Source: Bacillota bacterium (GTDB taxonomy: Bacteria > Bacillota_C > Negativicutes > JAEYSJ01). Taken from it: 64,000 bases of DNA. A program made the position numbers and the translations under genes. Numbering within the stretch: the stretch's first letter is position 1; every line of letters starts with the position of its first letter. The notes beneath the pieces were generated by a model that saw only the letters and a program-made list of their open reading frames with translations, ran no database searches and was not told the DNA's origin. The stretch is taken from positions 1 to 64,000 of the forward strand of contig JAEYSJ010000066.1 in assembly GCA_023434855.1 (NCBI GenBank), in the 5' to 3' direction. Shown piece by piece: positions 56,299 through 64,000 of this stretch.

Positions 56299-56357
56299 CC
56301 ATTTCATTAATGTTGCGTGTTTTTGAAACACGCTTTAAAATAGGAGGATTCAGTTGA

Positions 56358-56762
56358 ATGTTTAATGTGCTGAAAGTCGACCATATCGGCATTGCTGTCA
56401 AGGATTTGGAGCAGGCCAAAAAATTTTATACTGAAGTGTTGGGGATGAAGTCACAGGGTGAAGAGATAGTAGAACAGCAGAAAGTAAAAGTGTGTTTTAT
56501 TCCTTGCGGTGACAGTGAGGTTGAACTGCTTGAATCTACTGCCCCGGATGGGCCGGTTGCTAAATTTATCGAAAAAAACGGTGAAGGCATTCAGCATGTT
56601 GCCCTCAGGGTGGACAACATCGAAGCGGCATTAGCTGATTTAAAGAGTAAGGGAGTAAGGCTGATTGACGAAGTACCCCGGTATGGTGCAGGCGGCGCCA
56701 GCATTGCTTTTGTGCATCCCAAGGCCACCGGCGGCATATTGCTGGAGTTGTCACAGCGTTAA
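56358..56762 (+). CDS. mce: Methylmalonyl-CoA epimerase
   Basis: Interconverts (R)- and (S)-methylmalonyl-CoA. It has 134 aa, a glyoxalase/VOC fold with VDHIGIAVKDLEQAKKFYTE (metal His), GIQHVALRVDN (metal His) and LLELSQ (metal Glu). The start follows AGGAGG at 56343-56348. Confidence 0.93.
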   Translation: MFNVLKVDHIGIAVKDLEQAKKFYTEVLGMKSQGEEIVEQQKVKVCFIPCGDSEVELLESTAPDGPVAKFIEKNGEGIQHVALRVDNIEAALADLKSKGVRLIDEVPRYGAGGASIAFVHPKATGGILLELSQR

Positions 56763-56855
56763 AGCCTTAAAATTAAAAGCTGACTGGTTCAATGGATCCA
56801 GGCAATACAAACGCAAATGGGCGCGTTGAACTGGTCGCATTTTTGGAGGTGTAAT

Positions 56856-58385
56856 ATGGCTACAGTCCAAGAGAAAATCCAGGAACTTAAATTACGGCAG
56901 GAAAAAATAAAGCTTGGCGGAGGACAAAAGCGGATAGAGAAGCAGCATACCAGCGGAAAACTTATCGCCCGGGAGCGTATTGAAAAGCTGCTTGACCCTA
57001 ATTCTTTTGTTGAACTCGACCAATTTGTCACTCACCGGTGCACCAATTTTGATATGGCTGCCACTGAAGCTCCTGGCGAAGGCGTGGTAACAGGTTACGG
57101 CACAATCAATTGCCGTCTGGTATATGTATTTGCGCAAGACTTTACAGTAGTTGGCGGTTCGTTGGGAGAAATGCATGCGGCAAAAATTGTTAAAGTTCAG
57201 GAATTGGCGATGAAGATGGGTGCTCCCTTAATAGGTCTTAATGATTCCGGCGGGGCGCGTATTCAGGAAGGTATCGATGCTTTATCCGGCTTTGGCGACA
57301 TTTTTTATCGCAATACGCTTGCATCCGGCGTTATTCCGCAAATTTCTGTAATTATGGGTCCATGTGCCGGGGGGGCAGTATATTCTCCGGCTATTACCGA
57401 CTTTATTTTTATGGTAAAAAACACTAGCCAAATGTTTATTACAGGCCCACAGGTAATTAAGTCGGTTACCGCCGAAGAAGTTACCGCCGAGCAGCTAGGT
57501 GGGGCTATGACCCATAACAGTACCTCCGGCGTGGCTCATTTTACTGCTGAAAATGATGAAGATTGTATGGAACAAGTGCGCTATTTACTTGGTTTTTTAC
57601 CCGGCAATAACCTGGAAGATCCTCCTATTAGTGAAACTAGTGATGATCCGGACCGCATGGATGAAAAACTGAATACGATATTGCCTGATAATGCCAATCA
57701 ACCTTATGACATGAAAGATATTATAAACTCAATTGTTGATAATGGTGAATTCTTTGAAGTACATCAGCATTTCGCTAAAAATATGATTGTCGGTTTTGCT
57801 CGTTTTGACGGCCAGCCGGTGGGAATCCTGGCCAATCAGCCGTCAGTGCTGGCAGGTTGTCTTGATATTGATGCTTCCGATAAAGCAGCGCGGTTTGTTC
57901 GTTTCTGTGATGCCTTCAATATCCCCCTTGTTAATTTAGTGGACGTGCCCGGTTTTCTGCCGGGAACCGGACAAGAATATGGTGGTATTATCCGTCATGG
58001 CGCAAAAATGCTATACGCTTATTCCGAAGCAACTGTTCCTAAAATTACAGTAATAACCCGCAAGGCTTACGGCGGTGCGTATATTGCCATGTGCTCGCGG
58101 CATCTGGGAGCTGATCAGGTTATGGCTTGGCCTACCGCTGAGATTGCTGTTATGGGACCCGCCGGCGCTGCCAATATTATTTTCCGCGGCGATCCGGATA
58201 TTGCCGCCAAAACTGAACAGTATATCAGTGATTTCGCTAATCCTTATAAAGCGGCTGAACGGGGTTATGCCGATATGGTTATTGAACCGAAAGAAACCAG
58301 GCCGCGCATTATCACCGCTTTAAATATGCTTGCCACTAAACGTGAATCCCGGCCGGCTAAAAAGCATGGCAACATTCCTTTATAG
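56856..58385 (+). CDS. mmdA: Methylmalonyl-CoA carboxyltransferase/decarboxylase alpha subunit
   Basis: It has 509 aa, the two crotonase-like halves of the acyl-CoA carboxyltransferase family. The acyl-CoA site is [13 protein letters not shown]...[13 protein letters not shown]; the second half holds [14 protein letters not shown] and [12 protein letters not shown]. It moves the carboxyl group from methylmalonyl-CoA to biotin on MmdC. The start at 56856 with GGAGGTG is better than 56817. The membrane Na+ pump subunit MmdB is not present in this window, so propionyl-CoA carboxylase or transcarboxylase use stays possible. Confidence 0.9.
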   Translation: MATVQEKIQELKLRQEKIKLGGGQKRIEKQHTSGKLIARERIEKLLDPNSFVELDQFVTHRCTNFDMAATEAPGEGVVTGYGTINCRLVYVFAQDFTVVGGSLGEMHAAKIVKVQELAMKMGAPLIGLNDSGGARIQEGIDALSGFGDIFYRNTLASGVIPQISVIMGPCAGGAVYSPAITDFIFMVKNTSQMFITGPQVIKSVTAEEVTAEQLGGAMTHNSTSGVAHFTAENDEDCMEQVRYLLGFLPGNNLEDPPISETSDDPDRMDEKLNTILPDNANQPYDMKDIINSIVDNGEFFEVHQHFAKNMIVGFARFDGQPVGILANQPSVLAGCLDIDASDKAARFVRFCDAFNIPLVNLVDVPGFLPGTGQEYGGIIRHGAKMLYAYSEATVPKITVITRKAYGGAYIAMCSRHLGADQVMAWPTAEIAVMGPAGAANIIFRGDPDIAAKTEQYISDFANPYKAAERGYADMVIEPKETRPRIITALNMLATKRESRPAKKHGNIPL

Positions 58386-58402
58386 GAAAAGGGGAGGGTT
58401 TT

Positions 58403-58567
58403 ATGAAAATTGATGCTAAGGGTATCAGCCCGGAAATAGTGGCGGTTATTGCCGCTAGCGTATATGCCATGATGGGAACTGCTAATCTAGCTGTAAGGAT
58501 TAAGCATACCAGTGATGTATGGGCTATAGCCGGGCGACAGAAATTAATGGACGTCCGTCAGATTTAA
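58403..58567 (+). CDS. 54-aa OadG/MmdE-like linker subunit
   Basis: A small frame between mmdA and mmdC with a good ribosome site (GGGGAGGG, 58391-58398). The protein has an Ala/Val-rich start ([15 protein letters not shown]) and ends in [14 protein letters not shown]. This tail resembles the C-terminal WAxAGRxxxM stretch of OadG/MmdD and the about 55-residue MmdE subunit of Veillonella-type methylmalonyl-CoA decarboxylase. No long membrane helix is seen. It probably helps assembly of the carboxyltransferase with the biotin protein. Confidence 0.72.
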   Translation: MKIDAKGISPEIVAVIAASVYAMMGTANLAVRIKHTSDVWAIAGRQKLMDVRQI

Positions 58568-58593
58568 TCAAATTAACAAAAGAGGTGATAGAT

Positions 58594-59001
58594 ATGAAAA
58601 AGTATAATATTACCGTTAACGGCACTACCTACCAGGTCGAAGTGGAAGAAGTGAGCAGTGCAGCTGCGGCTACACCTGCTAAACCTGTTGCACCAGCAGT
58701 TACACCTGCACAGGTGAAGGCTGCACCAGCTCCCGCAGCTGTTTCTACGCCTGCAACTCCAACTGCACAGGTTGAGGTTGGTGCCGGTGAAACACCGGTG
58801 ACAGCGCCGATGCCTGGCAAAGTGACGAAATTAGTTGCCCAGGCGGGCCAGCAAGTGAAAAAAGGCGAAGTACTTCTAATTCTTGAAGCCATGAAGATGC
58901 AGAACGAAATCCCTGCTCCGGCGGATGGAACTGTTAAAGGAATTAATGTTACGGCAGGACAGAGTGTGAAAGCAGGGGACATCATTGCTGTAATTGGGTA
59001 G
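58594..59001 (+). CDS. mmdC: Biotin carrier subunit
   Basis: It has 135 aa. A short N-terminal segment is followed by an Ala/Pro-rich flexible linker (about residues 20-65) and a C-terminal biotinyl domain with the biotinylated Lys in EAMKMQN. The start at 58594 follows AAGAGGTGAT. It serves MmdA. It ends before repeat R2 and the convergent hydA. Confidence 0.93.
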   Translation: MKKYNITVNGTTYQVEVEEVSSAAAATPAKPVAPAVTPAQVKAAPAPAAVSTPATPTAQVEVGAGETPVTAPMPGKVTKLVAQAGQQVKKGEVLLILEAMKMQNEIPAPADGTVKGINVTAGQSVKAGDIIAVIG

Positions 59002-59012
59002 TAGGCGAGTAA

Positions 59013-59208
59013 GGAACGGATTAACCGCCAAGGACGCCAAGAACGCCAAGGGATTTTCTATATTAACTGTAAGATGGTTTTGCTTTAGCAAAAGATATTT
59101 CCCACTTGTGGAAAACATTCTAGGCTTTTATAAAAAGAATTCCAATGCTTTCTTAATGTTTTCTTTGGCGGCCTTGGCGACCTTGGCGACCTTGGCGGTA
59201 ACCGTTCC
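59013..59208. repeat. Inverted-repeat element R2, second copy
   Basis: GGAACGGATTAACCGCC with repeated CGCCAAGG units on the left is mirrored on the right by CTTGGCGACCTTGGCGG and GTAACCGTTCC, 196 bp in all. The inner 100 bp differs from the copy at 49781. No coding content was found. Confidence 0.75.
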
Positions 59209-59253
59209 CTCAAAGGCTGCCGGTTTAACCCTAAAAAGATATAATCTTCTAAG

Positions 59254-59290
59254 AAAAAAAGCCCTTTTCCATGAGGAAAAGGGCTTTTTA
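59254..59290. terminator. Bidirectional terminator between mmdC and hydA
   Basis: AAAAAAAGCCCTTTTCC / GGAAAAGGGCTTTTT stem with a 5-base loop. A/T-runs on both sides allow it to stop the converging mmd and hyd transcripts. Confidence 0.92.
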
Positions 59291-59304
59291 ATATGCAATT
59301 ACGG

Positions 59305-61038
59305 TTATTCACACTTAGGGTAGTTGCCCCGCGGTGTGTAGTGAGTGTGAAGCAGTTCGTGGGATTTGTGTCCCAGCGGTTTTTCGAGGAATGTTTCGTA
59401 AAGTTCTTTAACAGCCGGGTTTTCATGGGACTTGCGCAGTTCCATGCGCTCGTCTTCACAGTACATGGCATTGCAGCGTTTTGTACGAATATCAGGGTCG
59501 CAGGAGATGGGTGCGCCGCCGCCACCGATACAGCCGCCGGGGCAGCACATGACTTCGATGAAATGATAGTCGGCTTCACCTGTGCGAATTTTGTCCAGAA
59601 CTTTCCGGGCATTGCCCAGACCGTTAGTAATTGCTACTTTTACCGGAATTTCGCCTACCTGCACGGTAGCTTCTTTCACGCCGGTGAGACCACGGACTCC
59701 CTTGAAGTTGATATCAGCAAGAGGCTTACCGCTGACGACTTCGGAGAGGGTACGCAGAGCAGCTTCAGTTACGCCGCCGGAGGTACCAAAGATTTGGCCG
59801 GCGCCGGTGCCAATGCCCAGAGGAGCATCATATTTTTCTTCAGGCAGATTTCTTAGGTCAAATCTGGCTTGCTTGTACATGCGTCCCAGTTCACGGGTTG
59901 TGAGCACTACATCAACGTCTTGATAGCCGCTGCTGAACATTTCCGGTCTGGTGCACTCGTATTTTTTGGCGGTACAAGGCATGATGGAGACGCTGAAGAC
60001 ATCAGCCGGGTCAATGCCCATTTTCTTGGCGTAGTAAGTTTTAGCAAGAGCGCCAAACATTTGTTGTGGCGATTTGCAAGTGGAAAGATGGTCTAAAAGA
60101 TCAGGGTAGAAGTGCTCAATGAACTTGATCCAGCCTGGGCTGCAGGAAGTAATCATCGGCAGGGTGCCGCCTTTAGTAACCCGCTGTAAGAGCTCATTGC
60201 CTTCTTCCATAATTGTCAGGTCAGCCGAGAAGTTAGTGTCAAAGACCTTGTCAAAGCCTAAGCGACGCAGACCGGCAACCATTTGTCCGGTGGTGATTTC
60301 ACCTGGCTCGCCGCCGATAAGTTCACCGATTTGTACTCTGGGGGCAGGTGCGGTTTGGACAATGACATGTTTTTTGGGATCAGCGATGGCTGCCCAGACT
60401 TTATCAGTATCATCTTGTTCCTGAATAGCGGCAGTAGGACAAACTAAGGAGCATTGGCCACATTGAACGCACTCCATGTTAGCTAACTGCTCATTGAAAG
60501 CAGGGGCAATAAGAGAGTTAAAACCTCTATTTTCGGCTGTAAGAGCCTGTACTGTCTGAACATTGGTGCAGACCGAAATGCAGCGGCGGCAGAGGACACA
60601 CTTGCGTGGATCTCTCTTAATGGCCGGGCTGGATGCGTCAATCGGGTATTCGGTTTTCTGACCTTCATTAAACCGTACGTCACTTACACCGAACTCTTCC
60701 GCCAAATCTTGCAATTCGCAATTCTTATTCCGTACACAGGTGAGACATTCCATCGGATGGTCTGAGAGAATCAATTCCAGAATTAACTTGCGGGCTTTGA
60801 TGACTTCCGGAGTGGCGGTACGCACAACCATTCCTTCGGCAACCGGAGCCACACAAGCGGGTACCAAAGTTCTAGCGCCCTGAACTTCAACCATACAGAT
60901 CCGGCAGGCGCCGATAACGTTGATATCCTTCAGGTAACAAAGGGTAGGTATATTGATTCCCACTTTTTTAGCGGCCTCCAGGATTGTACTTCCTGTTTCC
61001 ACCGCAACTGTCTGGTTATCAATTGTCAATGTTATCAT
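59305..61038 (-). CDS. hydA: [FeFe] hydrogenase catalytic subunit
   Basis: Makes or uses H2 in the electron-bifurcating HydABC complex. It has 577 aa: [2Fe-2S] (C34, C45, C48, C62), His-ligated [4Fe-4S] (H94, C98, C101, C107), and two [4Fe-4S] (C147-C157, C190-C200). The H-cluster domain has L1 TSCSPGW (C299, S300), L2 MPCTAKKYE (C355) and L3 MCCPGGCIGGG (C499, C503). The C-terminal small-subunit domain is fused. It is the HndD-type architecture. The start follows GGAGGGG. It is the last gene of hydC-hydB-hydA. Confidence 0.95.
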   Translation of the reverse strand: MITLTIDNQTVAVETGSTILEAAKKVGINIPTLCYLKDINVIGACRICMVEVQGARTLVPACVAPVAEGMVVRTATPEVIKARKLILELILSDHPMECLTCVRNKNCELQDLAEEFGVSDVRFNEGQKTEYPIDASSPAIKRDPRKCVLCRRCISVCTNVQTVQALTAENRGFNSLIAPAFNEQLANMECVQCGQCSLVCPTAAIQEQDDTDKVWAAIADPKKHVIVQTAPAPRVQIGELIGGEPGEITTGQMVAGLRRLGFDKVFDTNFSADLTIMEEGNELLQRVTKGGTLPMITSCSPGWIKFIEHFYPDLLDHLSTCKSPQQMFGALAKTYYAKKMGIDPADVFSVSIMPCTAKKYECTRPEMFSSGYQDVDVVLTTRELGRMYKQARFDLRNLPEEKYDAPLGIGTGAGQIFGTSGGVTEAALRTLSEVVSGKPLADINFKGVRGLTGVKEATVQVGEIPVKVAITNGLGNARKVLDKIRTGEADYHFIEVMCCPGGCIGGGGAPISCDPDIRTKRCNAMYCEDERMELRKSHENPAVKELYETFLEKPLGHKSHELLHTHYTPRGNYPKCE

Positions 61039-61106
61039 TTTTAAATTTCCCCTCCAAACTCCCGTATTTTAGATATTTCCTTAGTTAAAAGCTGCGGGAG
61101 CGGCTT

Positions 61107-62810
61107 TTATTCTTCAAATTCGCAAACGTTGGCACAACATTTATGCTCTTTAATATGCTCTTCATACTCATTTCTGAAATGACGGATTGTGCTCAAGATG
61201 GGGTTGGGCGCAGTCTGTCCCAAACCGCACAGTGCAGTCGATTTCATCATGTGGCCGATCTCTTGCAACAATTCAATGTCGCCTTCTCTGCCTTTACCAG
61301 AGGTGATACGCTCCAGAATTTCCATCATCCGCTTGGTGCCGATACGGCAGGGTGTACATTTACCGCAGGATTCGTCGACACAGAAGTCCATAAAGAACTT
61401 GGCAATATCCACCATGCAGCTGTCTTCATCCATAACGATCATGCCGCCGGAGCCCATAATTGCACCAAGTGCTCCCAGAGAATCATAATCAACAGGAGTA
61501 TCTAAATAAGCTTCAGGAATGCAACCGCCGGACGGACCACCGGTTTGAACAGCCTTAAATTTCTTTTTGCGTTGGATGCCGCCGCCAATGTCAAACACGA
61601 TTTCCCGCAAGGTAGTTCCCATTGGAACTTCCACAATACCGGTGTTAGTAATTTTACCAGCCAAGGCGAAAACTTTGGTACCTTTGCTCTTTTCGGTGCC
61701 AAGGGAAGAGTACCAGTCAGAACCCAGACGAATGATTTCCGGTACGTTGGCCCAGGTCTCAACATTGTTGAGGACGGTAGGTTTGCCCCATACACCGGAG
61801 ATGGCAGGGAATGGCGGTCTGGGTCTTGGTTCGCCCCGTTTGCCTTCAATAGAAGTTAACAGCGCGGTTTCTTCGCCGCAGACAAAGGCGCCTGCGCCGA
61901 TCCGTATTTCGATGTCGAAATTAAAGCCGGCACCAAAGATGTCTTTACCTAAGAGACCGAATTCCCGGGCCTCTTTAATAGCATGTTCCAGTCTTTCAAT
62001 TGCCAGCGGGTATTCCGCCCGTACATAAACATAGCCTTGCTCAGCGCCGATAGCGCGGCCGCAAATAACCATACCTTCGATAACACTATGAGGGTCGCCT
62101 TCAAGAACAGATCTGTCCATAAATGCGCCCGGGTCACCTTCGTCACCGTTACATGCTACATATTTGGGGTAACCGGGAGCGGCTGCAGTAAAGCCCCATT
62201 TCATACCGGTAGAGAAGCCGCCGCCGCCACGACCACGCAGCCCGGATTTTTTCACTTCTTCAACAATGTCTGCAGGCTGCATTTGGGTAACGGCTTTGCC
62301 AAGTGCGGCATAACCGTTCTTAGCGATGTAATCCTCAATAGAAGTTGGATCAATGTCAAAGTTGTTGCGCAGAACGATTTTTTGTTGCTTTTTGAATAAG
62401 TCGATATCATGAACACAAGGGGTAGGTTCTGTTGAACCAGCACTTCTGTATAACAGGCGATTTACCAAGTTGCCTTTCATGATGTGTTCAGTTACGATTT
62501 CCTCAGCATCTTTTGGCTTTAATCTGCGATAAAAGGTCGCTTGAGGATAAATAATGGCGACAGGACCCATATCACACGGTCCCATGCAACCGGTTAGAAT
62601 AATTTGCACTTGATCGGCAATACCATGTTTTGCAAGAGCTTCTTTCATGGCATCCACAACATCCGTACATTTTGAAGAAATACAACCAGCGCCGCCGCAC
62701 ATCATAATATGGGCTTTTTCGGTAGCTGAGGGAACGCCTTCGCGGATTTTAAGGGCTTCCTGTCTGGTCGATTTAATCTTTGCCAGTTCGTCCAAAGATT
62801 TTATTTTCAC
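61107..62810 (-). CDS. hydB: HydB: NADH/FMN subunit of the bifurcating hydrogenase
   Basis: It has 567 aa: an N-terminal [2Fe-2S] domain (MCGGAGCISSKC), FMN/NADH domain (GLRGRGGGGFSTGMKW, CNGDEGDPGAFMDRS, GAGAFVCGEETALL) and [4Fe-4S] CGKCTPCR. The protein ends shortly after with HKCCANVCEFEE. It thus lacks the two C-terminal [4Fe-4S] motifs present in the paralogues at 20249 and 47911. A GTG start fits GGAGGTG upstream. It binds NAD(H) and FMN and exchanges electrons with HydA and HydC. Confidence 0.93.
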   Translation of the reverse strand: MKIKSLDELAKIKSTRQEALKIREGVPSATEKAHIMMCGGAGCISSKCTDVVDAMKEALAKHGIADQVQIILTGCMGPCDMGPVAIIYPQATFYRRLKPKDAEEIVTEHIMKGNLVNRLLYRSAGSTEPTPCVHDIDLFKKQQKIVLRNNFDIDPTSIEDYIAKNGYAALGKAVTQMQPADIVEEVKKSGLRGRGGGGFSTGMKWGFTAAAPGYPKYVACNGDEGDPGAFMDRSVLEGDPHSVIEGMVICGRAIGAEQGYVYVRAEYPLAIERLEHAIKEAREFGLLGKDIFGAGFNFDIEIRIGAGAFVCGEETALLTSIEGKRGEPRPRPPFPAISGVWGKPTVLNNVETWANVPEIIRLGSDWYSSLGTEKSKGTKVFALAGKITNTGIVEVPMGTTLREIVFDIGGGIQRKKKFKAVQTGGPSGGCIPEAYLDTPVDYDSLGALGAIMGSGGMIVMDEDSCMVDIAKFFMDFCVDESCGKCTPCRIGTKRMMEILERITSGKGREGDIELLQEIGHMMKSTALCGLGQTAPNPILSTIRHFRNEYEEHIKEHKCCANVCEFEE

Positions 62811-62953
62811 TTAGTCACACCTCCGTTTAAATCCTACAGCTAATTATCAAGGCAGCCTAAGATGGGTGCCTGATGAATAATGACCGGCTATACCTGTCTC
62901 CCCGCGGATTGAAAAAATCCATGAGATAAGGCATCTGCATCAATATATGAATA

Positions 62954-63445
62954 TTACTGGTACGCCTCCAGCATTGCCGGGATAGTTTCCGGTGTCAGAC
63001 GGCCATGAACATCTTTGCCATCGATGATTACAGCAGGGGCCAAACCGCATGCTCCGATGCAGCGTACCAATTCCACGGTAAACCGGCTGTCTTCGGTAGT
63101 CTGACCGGGTTTAACACCAAGCACTTCTCTAAGTGTTTTAATAACCATATTGCTGCCTTTTACATAACAGGCCGTTCCTGTGCATATACTAACTTTATGC
63201 CGTCCTTTCGGCGTCAAGGAGAAGAAGGCATAAAATGTGCAAACCCCGTAGACCTCTTGTATTGATAATCCGAGTCCCTGGGCTATTTTGACCTGAACCC
63301 ATTTGGGTAAATACCCGATTAGGTTCTGGGCCTTTGTCAATACCTGAATCAAGCTGCTTGGCTGTCCCTTATACGGCGCAATGATTGCATCCAATTGCTT
63401 AGTCAATTCATCTTCGCCGCCGCACTTACATTTACATTCTTCCAT
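62954..63445 (-). CDS. hydC: HydC: NuoE-like [2Fe-2S] subunit of the bifurcating hydrogenase
   Basis: It has 163 aa with CTGTACYVKG and CIGACGLAPAVI as the [2Fe-2S] ligands and VYGVCTFYAFF as the family core. The first residues (MEECKCKCGG) contain three extra cysteines. The start follows GGGAGGT. First gene of the hydCBA operon, 143 bp before hydB. Confidence 0.92.
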   Translation of the reverse strand: MEECKCKCGGEDELTKQLDAIIAPYKGQPSSLIQVLTKAQNLIGYLPKWVQVKIAQGLGLSIQEVYGVCTFYAFFSLTPKGRHKVSICTGTACYVKGSNMVIKTLREVLGVKPGQTTEDSRFTVELVRCIGACGLAPAVIIDGKDVHGRLTPETIPAMLEAYQ

Positions 63446-64000
63446 AAATCTGTACCTCCCTTGCGTTAGTACCTTCAGAATAATTCACTATAAATCCTTA
63501 GCATTTAATATTTTTCACAATCTTTTTTCATGTTTACCCTGTGATTGGTTAACTCACCTCTCTTTTTGCTTCCGAGTCCTTTCCAAGGTTGTCCAAGCAA
63601 TACATATTTCTTGTTTTGCATAGCCTTGCGGACTCACAGTATAGCTTTCCTCCGGCAAATCCCTCTTAATTGATTTAAACGAAGTCCCGGCTTGCTTGCT
63701 TGGCAGCGGCAACTGCGGGACTATTGAGTAAGAAATTTTCGGAAGAGAACAGCAACTGATTTTCGGGTTTAACCGCTTACATTCGCTTAAAATGCAAGCT
63801 CTTGTGGAAGGATTGTGGAAATTAGATGAATGTCGGCAGAAACGATGTAAAGCGGGAAGTCAGGTTCCAGGGGGATCAATTACAAATCTCCCGGCGGGAA
63901 CCGTCCCTTTTATTTCCCCAAAAAAAGAACCGTCCCCTTGAATACTATGTTCCGAATACTTTTTGTATTCCATTAGGAGTGAACATTTTTTCACATGGGA
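63446..64000. other. No gene recognised; promoter region of hydCBA and unknown sequence
   Basis: No convincing coding frame was found on either strand. On the minus strand TTGTGAAAAATATTAAAT (about 63504-63521) weakly resembles a Rex site upstream of hydC. AGTCCCG/CGGGACT (63683-63722) is an inverted repeat around 26 bases. AACCGTCCC occurs twice near 63899 and 63930. The window ends at GTGAACATTTTTTCAC, a small palindrome. Confidence 0.4.

Noticed and set aside
56065..56419. Overlapping short frames on both strands between meaB and mce
   Set aside because: They lie within an inverted-repeat element, lack ribosome sites and show no family.
49781..59208. CRISPR-like appearance of repeated CGCCAAGG units
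   Set aside because: The units are adjacent 9-base repeats in mirrored arms, without unique spacers of constant length and without cas genes.
63381..63623. 80-codon plus-strand frame near the right end
   Set aside because: It overlaps the start of hydC on the other strand and has no recognisable motif.
63979..63994. GTGAACATTTTTTCAC as another Rex site
   Set aside because: The half-sites are 6 bases apart instead of about 4, and the next gene lies outside the window.

Overview
The window reads as the chromosome of an anaerobic, acetogenic, diderm Firmicute of the Negativicutes, most like Sporomusa or a close relative. This is inferred from gene content alone. The evidence is a complete Wood-Ljungdahl carbonyl branch, an HdrABC-MvhD-MetVF type methylene-THF reductase, a Sporomusa-type bifurcating transhydrogenase, an [FeFe] HydABC hydrogenase, an outer-membrane beta-barrel protein, an O-antigen ligase-like protein and a methylmalonyl-CoA (propionate) module.

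Layout. 1-18982 (+): the end of cooC, then fhs, acsA, acsB, acsC, acsV, acsF, acsD, acsE, hdrC, hdrB, hdrA, mvhD, metV and metF. This is nearly all of the methyl-to-acetyl-CoA half of CO2 fixation plus its electron supply. After a gene-free stretch of about 740 bp, 19723-25561 (+) encodes a NuoE/NuoF/giant flavo-FeS protein set that matches Sporomusa-type Nfn (Stn/Bfu family). 25655-28544 (+) holds pabA-pabB-pabC, which make p-aminobenzoate for the folate that the pathway uses. 28.6-32.6 kb carries an outer-membrane barrel, a membrane-anchored trypsin-like protease, a DUF457 membrane protein and a small unknown ORF. 32.8-37.4 kb holds a sensor kinase and response regulator flanking a GlcD/GlcF 2-hydroxyacid dehydrogenase. 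37.9-42.2 kb is a valine T-box, valS and folC, followed by an O-antigen ligase-like gene.

43.7-49.7 kb (+) is an operon with a sensory-type [FeFe] hydrogenase, two DRTGG proteins, two GHKL ATPases and a NuoE/2Fe-2S/NuoF diaphorase, but no catalytic hydrogenase. rex follows at 50.2 kb, and a Rex-like palindrome lies upstream of the operon. 51.2-59.0 kb (+) is a CoA-transferase, split methylmalonyl-CoA mutase, MeaB, epimerase and methylmalonyl-CoA decarboxylase module (succinate/propionate interconversion). 59.3-63.4 kb (-) is hydC-hydB-hydA, the electron-bifurcating hydrogenase. The last 550 bp has no recognisable gene.

Working together, HydABC and the Stn-like complex would balance H2, NADH, NADPH and reduced ferredoxin. 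Hdr-MvhD-MetVF reduces methylene-THF, AcsE/AcsCD carry the methyl group, AcsA makes CO and AcsB joins them into acetyl-CoA. Pab and FolC supply the folate carrier. The sensory hydrogenase operon and Rex are the likely redox/H2 control layer.

At least three families of dispersed palindromic repeats lie between genes. No rRNA, tRNA, CRISPR array, transposase gene or phage gene was seen.
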